A stretch of 64,000 nucleotides of DNA from Gimesia aquarii. GTDB lineage: Bacteria; Planctomycetota; Planctomycetia; Planctomycetales; Planctomycetaceae. The DNA lies in the NCBI RefSeq assembly GCF_007748175.1, contig NZ_CP037422.1:248001-312000 (forward strand), written 5' to 3'. The notes below the pieces were generated by a model. It saw nothing but the letters and a program-made list of their open reading frames with translations. It had not been told where the DNA came from and did no database searches. A program made the translations under genes and the position numbers. Below, piece after piece: positions 46,458 to 55,672 of the stretch; the stretch's first letter is position 1, and the number at the start of each line of letters is the position of its first letter.

Positions 46458-48797
46458 TTACTTTATAGAAAGTGGTGAAGAAGTAACGCTCAGTTTATTG
46501 GACAAGCCTTGTTTTGCGAACTGGATGTGCTTCACAAAAGGCTGTATCAACATTGCAGGCAGGAATAACAAGTCGCCAATCAATGCGGTTGTGAGTAGTG
46601 CTAACATCATCCAGGCAAAGCGTTGTGTAGGGATAAAATCGCTAAATCCAAATACAAGTAATCCCAGTCCGCAAATAAACGTTGTATGAATCATCGCCCG
46701 TCCACAGTGTTTCAAGGCAGAGCGAACTGCTTCTTCACTGGAACGGTTCAACGACTTTTCTCTACGGAACCATGCCAGGAAATGTAACGTGTCATCAATG
46801 GCTATTCCCAGGGCGACGCTGGCAGTCATTACTGCTCCGATATCCAATGGGATATCCAGCCAACCCATCAAACCAAAAACAACGACTATGGGGAAAATAT
46901 TGGGTAGCATGCTCAATAATCCAGTCCAGAGGCTACGTTGTACAATTATGATGACCAGAGCCACCAGTATAAAAGCAGTCGTAAAGCTCCGGGTGAGATC
47001 TTGTAGAATCAATTGCTGAACTGTATGAATCAAAGGCATAATTCCGGTGTAATATGCCGTCAATTGCACACCCTGTTCACCATACTTTTCAAGTTCGGGC
47101 TGCAAAGTCGTTTTTAGTTTATTTAAAGCAGCCCCATAGTCAATTTTATCGAGCGCGGGAACCCGCGCACTGATTCGCCACGATTCTTTACCATCGGTAT
47201 CCGACAGATATACGGAATTCACGATCGCCTTCCGGTTTTCTTCCAGCTTTTTATTTGTGACAACTTTTCTAAAGATTGATTCAAAGCCATTATGTTTGAC
47301 TGGGTTTGGACCAAATGTCGCTGCCGACATTGTGCCTGTATATCCATCGATATCTTTTATTGTTTTTTCAATATTGTCGATGATCCGCAGTCTTTGCAAA
47401 AATGTTTTCTTACACTCAGGACCAAATTCTATAACGACTTCAACAGGAATCAATGGGCCCATTCGATCTTCGTTGAACTGGTAATCTTTCAGGACCTGGC
47501 TTCCTTCTGGAAACAGCGAAGGAACATCAACTGAAGATCGAATAGAAAGTAAGCCATAAGCCGAAATGGCCATCAGCATTAATGCTGACAGGAAAACAGG
47601 AACAGAATACCGTTCAAGCCACTTCGGTAATTTTTCCATCCAGGATGAGATTCTGGTAAAATATTTTGGAGTCGTCTTAGTTTGACCTTCCTGATTGTAC
47701 TTCAAGATTTGCTGTGGTGGCCATAGCTGCATTGCTCCCGGTAAGATCAGCAACAGGACACACAGCGTGATTACTAAACCTAAAGAAGCTAAAAGACCAA
47801 ATAGCGCGATAGGAAAAATCTGGCTGACCATTAACGATCCCAGTCCAATGGCTGTAGTGATAGCAGCCAGTAGACACGGTTTCCAACCTTTGGAAAAACC
47901 ATTCTGAACCGCTGTTTTTGCTTCGACCTTAGACTTGGCACTCGTCGCAAACAGTTCATCGTAATAGTAGTTTACTAAGTGAACGCCCGCTGAAATGGTA
48001 AGTACAAAAACCAGTGATGGCATAATAATCAAAACGGCATCCAGATGAGCTCCGATGAAATAGACCATTGCGAGTACGAGTCCCTGACCAAACAAACCTG
48101 CCAGCAGGATCGTTCCCGTGAGCATCCAGGAACGGATACAAAGCCAGCACAAACCAGTTGCTAGAATAGCAGACAAAGCGCCAAACAGATTCACACTGTG
48201 AATACTCGCCCGATCAATGGCAACACCATCTACAGGAGGGCCTGTGATGTGAAAATCTTCTCGAGGCAACTGACAGACTTCTTCTGCTACATTAAGGACA
48301 TGTTCTATTGATTGCTTACGTAACTCATTTCCACGGTGTGTCAGAATAATAACCGCGCAACTGTCTTTATGGTTCTTACCAACCAAGACTCCCTCCAAAC
48401 GCGCTACTGCTTCATCTTGGGAGAGTTTGAGTGGAGGAGACGTTAAACTTTTTACGGTTCCTGCTCCGCTGACAATGCGGTCAAACAATGAAGCATGTGT
48501 CTCTCCAAAATCCGTAGTGCGCGGTGCGTATAAAGCTTCTTCTAATTTGAGGAGTCGCGGATCATCTACAGAGCAACCAGGCCAACTAATTAAGATCAGG
48601 TCGTTACTTTCAAAGTCCTTCATAAACCGATCATAGTCGAGCCGCGATTTCATGAAAGGCGGTGCCCACTTTTCAGGGGCAATACACATGCTTTCGACGC
48701 TTTGATGCGCACCATAAATGAGAAACGGTGCTAATATCACCAAAACAAAAACAGTGACGACGTAGCGGCGAACATAACGAGGATTTCGAGTACTCAT
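46458..48797 (-). CDS. MMPL/RND-superfamily transporter
   Basis: This 779-residue membrane protein has one N-terminal helix (about 12-30), a periplasmic loop, five or six helices (about 205-360), a second periplasmic domain (about 440-595) and a final helix bundle (about 615-765). The pattern is the two-fold repeat of RND permeases of the MMPL/hopanoid-transporter (HpnN-like) type. Segments such as LGIAIDDTLHFLAWFRRE and SAGVHLVNYYYDE are the paired TM4/TM10-type proton-relay regions, with D and H residues. It probably moves lipids or hydrophobic molecules across the envelope. Substrate is unknown; no membrane-fusion partner is adjacent. Confidence 0.88.
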   Translation of the reverse strand: MSTRNPRYVRRYVVTVFVLVILAPFLIYGAHQSVESMCIAPEKWAPPFMKSRLDYDRFMKDFESNDLILISWPGCSVDDPRLLKLEEALYAPRTTDFGETHASLFDRIVSGAGTVKSLTSPPLKLSQDEAVARLEGVLVGKNHKDSCAVIILTHRGNELRKQSIEHVLNVAEEVCQLPREDFHITGPPVDGVAIDRASIHSVNLFGALSAILATGLCWLCIRSWMLTGTILLAGLFGQGLVLAMVYFIGAHLDAVLIIMPSLVFVLTISAGVHLVNYYYDELFATSAKSKVEAKTAVQNGFSKGWKPCLLAAITTAIGLGSLMVSQIFPIALFGLLASLGLVITLCVLLLILPGAMQLWPPQQILKYNQEGQTKTTPKYFTRISSWMEKLPKWLERYSVPVFLSALMLMAISAYGLLSIRSSVDVPSLFPEGSQVLKDYQFNEDRMGPLIPVEVVIEFGPECKKTFLQRLRIIDNIEKTIKDIDGYTGTMSAATFGPNPVKHNGFESIFRKVVTNKKLEENRKAIVNSVYLSDTDGKESWRISARVPALDKIDYGAALNKLKTTLQPELEKYGEQGVQLTAYYTGIMPLIHTVQQLILQDLTRSFTTAFILVALVIIIVQRSLWTGLLSMLPNIFPIVVVFGLMGWLDIPLDIGAVMTASVALGIAIDDTLHFLAWFRREKSLNRSSEEAVRSALKHCGRAMIHTTFICGLGLLVFGFSDFIPTQRFAWMMLALLTTALIGDLLFLPAMLIQPFVKHIQFAKQGLSNKLSVTSSPLSIK

Positions 48798-49115
48798 GGG
48801 ACCATCTTTGTGAGAGGAAACAAATACAGATCACTGGGTACGTCCGGCGCATCCAGCCCATCCGTACACAGCAACTCTAGCTCACGACTTTCCACTCGTC
48901 TGAAAAAAAGATAGTCTTTTTGCAGGCTCTTTGGGTTATGTAATTACTATAACCGGAATGAGTGTCTTAATTATCAAAACAACAATCGAATCTATGGTTT
49001 CGATCAGGCTGTAATATAGTGATGGGAAGCTCTTTGGTCGCGGGAGAAATCGTCCGACCATTTTAAAGACATGTGCTATTCATTGTGATATTGTAAGCAC
49101 GGACCCCAGTACAGA
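48798..49115. other. Intergenic region between MMPL transporter and nucleotide-sugar gene
   Basis: This 318-bp region holds the promoter side of the MMPL gene and the downstream side of the leftward CapD-type gene. A 6-bp hairpin, TGGTCG (49035-49040) with CGACCA (49055-49060), is followed by TTTT on the plus strand, where no upstream gene needs it. I see no coding frame. Confidence 0.45.
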
Positions 49116-51032
49116 TTAAGCGGCTCTTTTGAAACCGTCTTGGCCAGGCTTAATATAATTAGATTGAAATTCTGGTAGAATTCTCTGGATTTCTTGCAGA
49201 ATCAGATCCGAAGGTTGCTCAGTGAAGTTAGCAAGTCGTTGATATGCTTCGTGAATGAATTGTTCACTGAAATGGACTTTCTCGGCAACCATAATTTTAG
49301 GATGGCACGTAGGTACGTGCTTCTCTCCATCGATATGTAATTCTTCGTAAAGCTTTTCGCCAGGACGCAATCCAGTAAATTCAATTTCGATATCTTCGCC
49401 TAATTTCAAACCTGATAATCGAACCAGATCTGCAGCCAGATCAATAATACGAACCGGTTCTCCCATATCGAGTACAAAAATCTCTCCACCGCGCCCCATA
49501 GCACCTGCCTGAATGACTAATTGAGAGGCCTCAGGAATCGTCATAAAGTAACGTTGCATTCGGGCATCGGTTACCGAAATGGGGCCACCATTCTGGATTT
49601 GTTGTGTAAAAATTGGCACAACACTGCCTGCTGATCCTAGAACATTCCCAAATCGGACCGTCACAAAATGGCACTTTGATTTTGCAGCCAGTGATTGAAC
49701 ATAGAGTTCAGCAATCCGTTTGTTGGCCCCCATTACATTGGTTGGGTTGACGGCCTTGTCGGATGAAATCATCACGAAAGTGCCAACTTCAAATTCCTCT
49801 GCCAGGTCTGCCAGATGTTTTGTTGCGAGTGCGATGTTTTTAACCGCTTCTCCCGGATTACTTTCCATTAGTGGAACATGTTTATAAGCTGCTGCGTGAA
49901 AGAGAATATCAGGCTGATACTCTCGCATGACGGCTCGCATTCGCTTTGAGTCATTAATATCTGCGATCACAACATCGAATCGTCCGTTGTATCCCAATTT
50001 AGATAATTCACGTTCCAGAAAGAACTGACTGTTCTCTGTTCGGTCTACCAGAATCAGTTTTTGGGGAGAAAATTGCAATAGCTGACGGCAAATTTCTGAA
50101 CCAATACTTCCTGCACTACCGGTTACCATCAAGACACGCTCATCCATCCAATCAGATATATTTTGCATGTCGAGTTGAACAGGTTCTCGTCCTAACAAGT
50201 CTTCAATACAAACCGGACGTGGTTTCATTTCGACGTTACCAGACAGAAGTTGTTGATAACTGGGGAGTACTTGAACCTGAATCCCTACAGAATTACCATC
50301 CTCAACAAGTTGACGCACTGTCATACCCGGAATTTCATCAGCTGGTAGCAGAATGTCTGAAACTCCATATCTTTGTGCCAGAGAACACATCTCCTGCAAA
50401 GATCCAAGAACGGGAACCCCATTAATTCGCGTTCCAATTCGGTTAATATGATCGTCCAGAAAACCGACTACTTTCAGACATGATTTTTTATTCCGCTCAA
50501 TAGTTCGAAGCAAGTAAGCACCAGATTCATTAGCGCCGATAATAAACGCTGGCTTGCAGTCACTCTGCTGGCGAAAAATACGACTGCTGTCTTGAACCAT
50601 GCGAATTCCGGCACAAAATCCACAAACAGTCAAAATGGTACAACCCCAGTCAATTAGAAATACCGAACGGGGGATCATGATATTAGGAAAAATCAAATAA
50701 TCGACTAGCGCCAAACCGGCTGAGCTCAGCGTGACTGCTTTGGCAAGATTAGCCAGATCCAGTACTGTAATGTAGCGGCTTCGAATTTTATAAACACCAC
50801 TACCCCAGAATGTAAACGTTTTTAAACCGACGGCCCAAAAGACAGTCGACCGAAACATCCGAAAGCCATTTTCCCCTAATACACCATCAACATTGAGGTG
50901 GCTTTCAAAGCGCAGCCAAAACGATAGATAGTATATCGCACAAAAAATCGGCAAAAATACCATCATCCAAAAGATCTGGCGTTGTGTAACTCTAAATTTC
51001 TGCAGCCAATTTGGCTTCATCCTGGAGCCCAA
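49116..51032 (-). CDS. Membrane-bound nucleotide-sugar 4,6-dehydratase/epimerase (CapD/FlaA1/WbpM type)
   Basis: This 638-residue protein starts at TTG 51030-51032, supported by AGGAG seven bases upstream; an ATG at 51020 is the alternative. Four hydrophobic helices occupy about residues 20-140. A CoA-binding-like Rossmann region (PAFIIGANESGAYLL) precedes the short-chain dehydrogenase core. That core has TGSAGSIGSEICRQL for NAD(P), AAYKHVPLMESNPGEAV, and a Met-containing catalytic segment (MISSDKAVNPTNVMGANKR). FTGLRPGEKLYEE is near the C-terminus. It makes UDP-4-keto-deoxy sugars for capsule, O-antigen or exopolysaccharide. No other glycan genes adjoin it. Confidence 0.93.
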   Translation of the reverse strand: MGSRMKPNWLQKFRVTQRQIFWMMVFLPIFCAIYYLSFWLRFESHLNVDGVLGENGFRMFRSTVFWAVGLKTFTFWGSGVYKIRSRYITVLDLANLAKAVTLSSAGLALVDYLIFPNIMIPRSVFLIDWGCTILTVCGFCAGIRMVQDSSRIFRQQSDCKPAFIIGANESGAYLLRTIERNKKSCLKVVGFLDDHINRIGTRINGVPVLGSLQEMCSLAQRYGVSDILLPADEIPGMTVRQLVEDGNSVGIQVQVLPSYQQLLSGNVEMKPRPVCIEDLLGREPVQLDMQNISDWMDERVLMVTGSAGSIGSEICRQLLQFSPQKLILVDRTENSQFFLERELSKLGYNGRFDVVIADINDSKRMRAVMREYQPDILFHAAAYKHVPLMESNPGEAVKNIALATKHLADLAEEFEVGTFVMISSDKAVNPTNVMGANKRIAELYVQSLAAKSKCHFVTVRFGNVLGSAGSVVPIFTQQIQNGGPISVTDARMQRYFMTIPEASQLVIQAGAMGRGGEIFVLDMGEPVRIIDLAADLVRLSGLKLGEDIEIEFTGLRPGEKLYEELHIDGEKHVPTCHPKIMVAEKVHFSEQFIHEAYQRLANFTEQPSDLILQEIQRILPEFQSNYIKPGQDGFKRAA

Positions 51033-51410
51033 CCTTTAACTCCTGAAGTTGTGAGTTCCTAATCAAAATATATCATCAAACAAGCGGTGTATACAAAAGG
51101 ACATATTTTCCTTGTAGGAAGTTTAGAGATGGACGGTGTTAATAACAATTTTTACTGTTTTCAGTCAACATCAAGTTTATTAAGAACAATGCAGTAAATA
51201 TCTTGTCTTCATTGTGAAGCAGCGTTCTCATTCAAATGTCTTGGTATTTGAATTCTGTGCTGAATCTCATTAAATCGTAATTTATCATGTATTTAAGTGA
51301 CTCATAAAATGGTTATTTCTAACAAGTCGCTTTTCTGATTTTAGTTGACTATGATAAGGCTTCCATCAAATATGTGATTTGATTTAAGCTCACAAGCTGT
51401 AAGGTGTACC
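51033..51410. other. Divergent AT-rich intergenic region before the TrpG/PabA gene
   Basis: This 378-bp region separates the leftward nucleotide-sugar gene from the rightward amidotransferase gene. TTGACT at 51345-51350 with AATATG at 51369-51374 (18-base spacing) is a possible promoter for the latter. No repeat or RNA gene is seen. AAGGTG at 51401-51406 probably serves as ribosome binding site for GTG 51411. Confidence 0.4.
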
Positions 51411-52016
51411 GTGCTATTTGTTCTCGATAACTACGATTCTTTTACCTATAACCTTGTCCAACGGTTTGGGGAAATAGATCCTTCATTGGATATACAGGTT
51501 GTTCGTAACAATCAGACATCGATTGAAGAAGTGGAACAGCGCTCCCCGGAAAAGATTATTATTTCTCCGGGCCCTTGCACTCCTCGCGAGGCAGGGCTTT
51601 CCAAAGAGCTGATTCAATATTTCGCTGGAAAAGTTCCCATTCTTGGCGTTTGCCTGGGACATCAATGTATTGCTGAAGTATTTGGTGCAAAAGTCATCCG
51701 CGCGAATCGGCTGATGCATGGAAAAGTATCGCTGGTTCACCATGATGGAACTGGTGTTTTTGAAAATCTTCCTTCTCCTTTTCAAGCAACACGATATCAC
51801 AGTTTGATCGTTCCAGAGGCGTCTTTCTCTGACGAGCTTGAAATCAGTGCCTGGGTTGAAGAAGCAGGGCATCCCAAAGAAATCATGGGAATCCGCCATC
51901 AAAAGTATTCTGTGCATGGGGTTCAATTTCATCCTGAAAGCTTTCTTACCATGGAGGGAGTCGCACTATTGAAAAACTTCCTGCAACTTCCAGCAGAACA
52001 ACTAACTAATTCTTGA
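51411..52016 (+). CDS. Anthranilate/aminodeoxychorismate synthase glutamine amidotransferase subunit
   Basis: This 201-residue class I glutamine amidotransferase begins at GTG 51411. LDNYDSFTYNLVQ is typical of TrpG/PabA. The catalytic triad is C81 in GVCLGHQ, with H174 and E176 in VQFHPESF. It supplies ammonia from glutamine to TrpE or PabB, in tryptophan or folate synthesis. Neither large subunit is in the window, so trpG and pabA cannot be told apart and one protein may serve both. moeA follows after 22 bp, so the two genes are probably co-transcribed. Confidence 0.92.
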   Translation: MLFVLDNYDSFTYNLVQRFGEIDPSLDIQVVRNNQTSIEEVEQRSPEKIIISPGPCTPREAGLSKELIQYFAGKVPILGVCLGHQCIAEVFGAKVIRANRLMHGKVSLVHHDGTGVFENLPSPFQATRYHSLIVPEASFSDELEISAWVEEAGHPKEIMGIRHQKYSVHGVQFHPESFLTMEGVALLKNFLQLPAEQLTNS

Positions 52017-52038
52017 ACAGTAAAGGAAGAGATCTAGC

Positions 52039-53253
52039 ATGCTGAGTGTTCAAGAGGCGTTTCACCTGATTTTGCAAACGGTAAAGCCAGTTACCCCACA
52101 TCAGTGTTCATTGCTTGAAGCCTATCACTGCGTACTTGCTGAGGGAACCGTCAGTGATGTGAACGTTCCCCCATTTGATAAAGCTTTGATGGATGGGTTT
52201 GCAGTCAGAAGTGCTGATTTACCGACCGGTGAGGCAACACTGCAAATCCAGGAAACAATCTATGCTGGCAGTGTTCCAACGTTACCTCTCCAAGCGGGAC
52301 AAACATCGCAAATTATGACAGGCGCTCCCCTTCCTGAAGGAGCAGATGCTGTCGTTCAAATTGAACATTGTATACTTAATGAAAAGCAACAGACCGTACA
52401 AATTGAAACATCTCTGGTAACTCCCGGAAAAAATATGCTCTATCGATCCTCTGTACTCGAAGCCGGTGCCACTGTGCTTGAAGCGGGGACATTTCTCAGG
52501 CCTCAGGAAATAGGAGCCTTAGCAGAAACAGGTAGTCCCATTGTTTCTGTGCGGCGTGCTCCAAGTCTTGCGATTTTGGCAACCGGCGACGAACTAGTTC
52601 CACCAGAGCAACCACCTCAACCGGGACAGATCCGTAACTCAAATGAAATCATGTTACACACACAAATTTTCCAATCACAGGCAAATGCGATTCCCCTCGG
52701 AATCGCACGTGATGAACGAAATCATTTAAGAGAAAAAATTCTTGAAGGTTTAAAGAGCGATTTTCTCTTACTCTCAGGTGGTGTTTCTGCAGGTACACTA
52801 GACTTGGTTCCTTCGGAACTACAGGCAGCTGGCGTGCGACAGGTGTTTCATAAAGTAAATTTGAAGCCGGGAAAACCACTCTGGTTTGGAATTCTTGAGG
52901 AAGCAAACCGAACTCCCTGTTATATTTTTGGATTACCCGGAAACCCGGTCAGTAGCATGGTTTGCTTTGAATTATTTGTAAAATTGGCGATTCGACAATT
53001 CATGGGTTTTCCCACACCAGAAGCGGTTCCTGTGCAAGCTCGTTTGCAACTCGAATTTCAATCTAAAGGAAACCGTCCGACGTATCACCCCGCTCAGGTT
53101 GAGTGGAAAGATGGTGAAGCCATTGTTTCTCCCCTGAAAACCTTAGGTTCAGCCGACTTACGTTCAACGGTAAACGCGAATGCCGTCGCTTTGTTTCCTG
53201 CTGGAAATCAGCTTTACCAAGCAGGTGATAAGGTTGATACTTTTTTATGGTAG
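52039..53253 (+). CDS. moeA: Molybdopterin molybdotransferase
   Basis: This 404-residue enzyme inserts molybdate into adenylated molybdopterin, the last step of molybdenum cofactor synthesis. Visible MoeA features are the N-terminal MDGFAV segment, the MPT-binding domain LAILATGDELV followed by SGGVSAG, and GLPGNPVSSMVCFELFV. The C-terminal beta domain ends at VDTFLW. Its length matches the family. It lies directly behind the glutamine amidotransferase gene (22-bp gap), an arrangement with no obvious pathway link. No other moa or mob genes are in the window. Confidence 0.95.
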   Translation: MLSVQEAFHLILQTVKPVTPHQCSLLEAYHCVLAEGTVSDVNVPPFDKALMDGFAVRSADLPTGEATLQIQETIYAGSVPTLPLQAGQTSQIMTGAPLPEGADAVVQIEHCILNEKQQTVQIETSLVTPGKNMLYRSSVLEAGATVLEAGTFLRPQEIGALAETGSPIVSVRRAPSLAILATGDELVPPEQPPQPGQIRNSNEIMLHTQIFQSQANAIPLGIARDERNHLREKILEGLKSDFLLLSGGVSAGTLDLVPSELQAAGVRQVFHKVNLKPGKPLWFGILEEANRTPCYIFGLPGNPVSSMVCFELFVKLAIRQFMGFPTPEAVPVQARLQLEFQSKGNRPTYHPAQVEWKDGEAIVSPLKTLGSADLRSTVNANAVALFPAGNQLYQAGDKVDTFLW

Positions 53254-53330
53254 CAGCAGTTTCTCCCAGAATTGATCTACTCTGAAATGACTGTTTTCAG
53301 TAAAAATCACCTTGATCAGAGTCAAAATTA

Positions 53331-53351
53331 GGCCATTTTTCCGGAATGGCC
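53331..53351 (+). terminator. Candidate terminator hairpin after moeA
   Basis: GGCCATT (53331-53337) pairs perfectly with AATGGCC (53345-53351) around a 7-base loop. Only a loosely T-containing stretch (CTATTCT) follows, so it may be a weak or factor-assisted terminator. Confidence 0.4.
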
Positions 53352-53471
53352 CTATTCTGGATCGTGAAAGTGGCGTAGTAAGTAGTACAGATTTAGATGA
53401 AACATGACGTTTCACTCACTGAGGTTTTTATAAAACCCAATTTTTAAGATCAGATTCCAAGGACGGAAATC

Positions 53472-55367
53472 ATGGCCTTTAGCACCCTGACGTTTGAAAA
53501 TTCTCACTCTGATCACTCATCGACGGAAAAATCTCCCGTGTCTGAAGATGTGCCTTCGAAAGAAGATTCGCAGAATGGTTTCCCTTTGGGGAAGGACATT
53601 CAAAAAATCATCAATACCGCGCGCACCTCTCCAGCCCCAGCTTTAGGCGCTTGGCTGATGTCGGGGCTCACTGCCTGTCTGATGTGGGCCAGCTTTACTC
53701 CTCTGGATATTGGTCCGCTGGGATGGGTTTGCCTGATTCCACTTTTGCTTCTCGTGAGAATTCCACGTAAGACACGTTTTATGTATTCGGTAATCTATTG
53801 TTCTGGGTTCTTATTCACCCTTGTGTCATTTCAGTGGATGAGGTTAGGTGACCCCACCATGTATATCGCCTGGTTTGCACTAGCGGTATATGTCGCAATT
53901 TATTTTCCTGTATTCGTTGTGCTCACACGCACTGCCGTCCATCGTTTTCGCATTCCATTACCGGCAGCTGCTCCCGTCATTTGGGTTGGGCTGGAATATA
54001 TGCGCGCCTACTTACTTACCGGGTTCTCGTGGTACTACATCGGACATACGCAATATCGCTGGATCGAACTCATCCAGATCAGTGATATTACAGGTGCTTA
54101 TGGAGTGAGCTTTTTGGTAGTGCTGTTAGCAGCCTGTTTCGCAGATCTGGTACCCGCTTCTCTCATGAGACGATTCAAACTGTTTCCGATGAAACTTAAT
54201 GCTGAGGAGCAGAGCCTGGATCAGACTGGCTTAAAACATATCATTCAGACTGCAGTTTGCCTGAGTCTGTTTTTTGCTGTTCTGGGATACGGATACGTTC
54301 GTCGCTCACAGGCTGCATTTCAAGAGGGACCACGTACAGCATTAATTCAAGGTAACTTTCCGACATCTGTTAAACATGATCCTGGTGAGTGGCGGTCAAT
54401 CTATTTGAAGCATCAGATTTTAATGGGTGCAGCGGTTCGCTATCAGCCCGACCTAATCATCTGGCCGGAAACAATGTTCCGTTGGCCCTTAATCGAGCGT
54501 AACGGAAAAACTAATCAGGAATTACAAAAGATCGCTCCCGAAATACCTTTAGAAAAATGGAATGAACCATCTGTCCGGAAAGCACTCAGTAACATGAGTC
54601 AGGAAGCCAATGCAGCTCTGGTAATTGGTCTGGATACCATTGCTGCTGGAGATTCTAAAGTGGAGCACTTTAATTCCGCCGTCTTTGTACGTCCTGACTA
54701 TGGTCTCGTTTCACGTTATGATAAAGTCCACCGAGTCCCCTTTGGTGAATATTTACCTTTGAGAGACACACTACCATTCTTACAATATTTTACTCCCTAT
54801 GGTGCCTCCTTTGGTATTGATCCAGGGCAACATATTGCCAATTTCGAATATCAAAATTGGAATTTTGCTCCGATTATCTGTTTCGAAGATACGGTACCGC
54901 ATCTCGTACGCACGATGATGAATCAGTCATCTGAACCCAACTCAACGGGCAAATCGATCGACTGTCTTGTCAATCTGACAAATGACGGATGGTTTCATGG
55001 CTCGAGTGAACTGGATCAACATTTGATTACAGCAGCCTTCCGTTGTGTTGAAAATCGAACGCCCATGGTACGAGCCGTGAATACTGGCATCTCGGCAGTG
55101 ATTGATGGAGATGGTATGATTATTGAGCCAGATGTCTTTATCGATGGCGATAATCAAGGACGTACCACATTTGTGAATGCCAAAACAGGTCGTTGGAATA
55201 AATCAATGAATGCGGTTGTCATCGATACAATTCCACTCGACCATCGAACAAGCCTCTACACGAAATATGGTGACTGGTTTGCTGGAATCTGCTGTTTCTT
55301 CACCTTATTCGTATTTTTTATGGCTCTACTAACTCTAAAACGAAAACCAGCCACGGTGAAGCCTTAA
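53472..55367 (+). CDS. lnt: Apolipoprotein N-acyltransferase
   Basis: This 631-residue membrane enzyme adds the third acyl chain to lipoproteins in the inner membrane. It has a polar N-terminal extension (about 1-50) and eight or so helices (about 60-275). A periplasmic carbon-nitrogen hydrolase domain carries the catalytic triad E333 (IIWPETMF), K418 (YDKVHRVPFGEYLP) and C470 (PIICFEDTVP). One C-terminal helix ends the protein (about 605-622). It is about 120 residues longer than the E. coli enzyme, mainly at the N-terminus. Full catalytic residues argue it is active. Confidence 0.95.
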   Translation: MAFSTLTFENSHSDHSSTEKSPVSEDVPSKEDSQNGFPLGKDIQKIINTARTSPAPALGAWLMSGLTACLMWASFTPLDIGPLGWVCLIPLLLLVRIPRKTRFMYSVIYCSGFLFTLVSFQWMRLGDPTMYIAWFALAVYVAIYFPVFVVLTRTAVHRFRIPLPAAAPVIWVGLEYMRAYLLTGFSWYYIGHTQYRWIELIQISDITGAYGVSFLVVLLAACFADLVPASLMRRFKLFPMKLNAEEQSLDQTGLKHIIQTAVCLSLFFAVLGYGYVRRSQAAFQEGPRTALIQGNFPTSVKHDPGEWRSIYLKHQILMGAAVRYQPDLIIWPETMFRWPLIERNGKTNQELQKIAPEIPLEKWNEPSVRKALSNMSQEANAALVIGLDTIAAGDSKVEHFNSAVFVRPDYGLVSRYDKVHRVPFGEYLPLRDTLPFLQYFTPYGASFGIDPGQHIANFEYQNWNFAPIICFEDTVPHLVRTMMNQSSEPNSTGKSIDCLVNLTNDGWFHGSSELDQHLITAAFRCVENRTPMVRAVNTGISAVIDGDGMIIEPDVFIDGDNQGRTTFVNAKTGRWNKSMNAVVIDTIPLDHRTSLYTKYGDWFAGICCFFTLFVFFMALLTLKRKPATVKP

Positions 55368-55672
55368 TCGTATCTCTCCTAAAATCACTTAGCCACTATC
55401 AGGGTGTAAAATAGCGGCCCGATATTTGATCGATAACGTTCGAGTATTGGTCGATTAAACCTAAATACATCTGAATACTTCTTCAATGTGCGGCTCGATT
55501 GATTGCTTCTATGGCGCTTTTTATTGGTTTTTGCAAAAAACACAGTAGAAAGCATAGAGCTGTGCCCCACTATTCCAGTTAAAATAATACTCAGGAAACG
55601 CAATTTTTTGTGTTGTTTTCACCAATATCAAACTTCAATCAACTTTGATCCAACGAAGAGTGTTTCAGAAAA
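55368..55672. other. Intergenic region between lnt and the GYF-domain gene
   Basis: This 305-bp AT-rich region has no coding frame or clear hairpin terminator. It should hold the promoter of the GYF-domain gene. I found no well-spaced consensus hexamers. Confidence 0.4.
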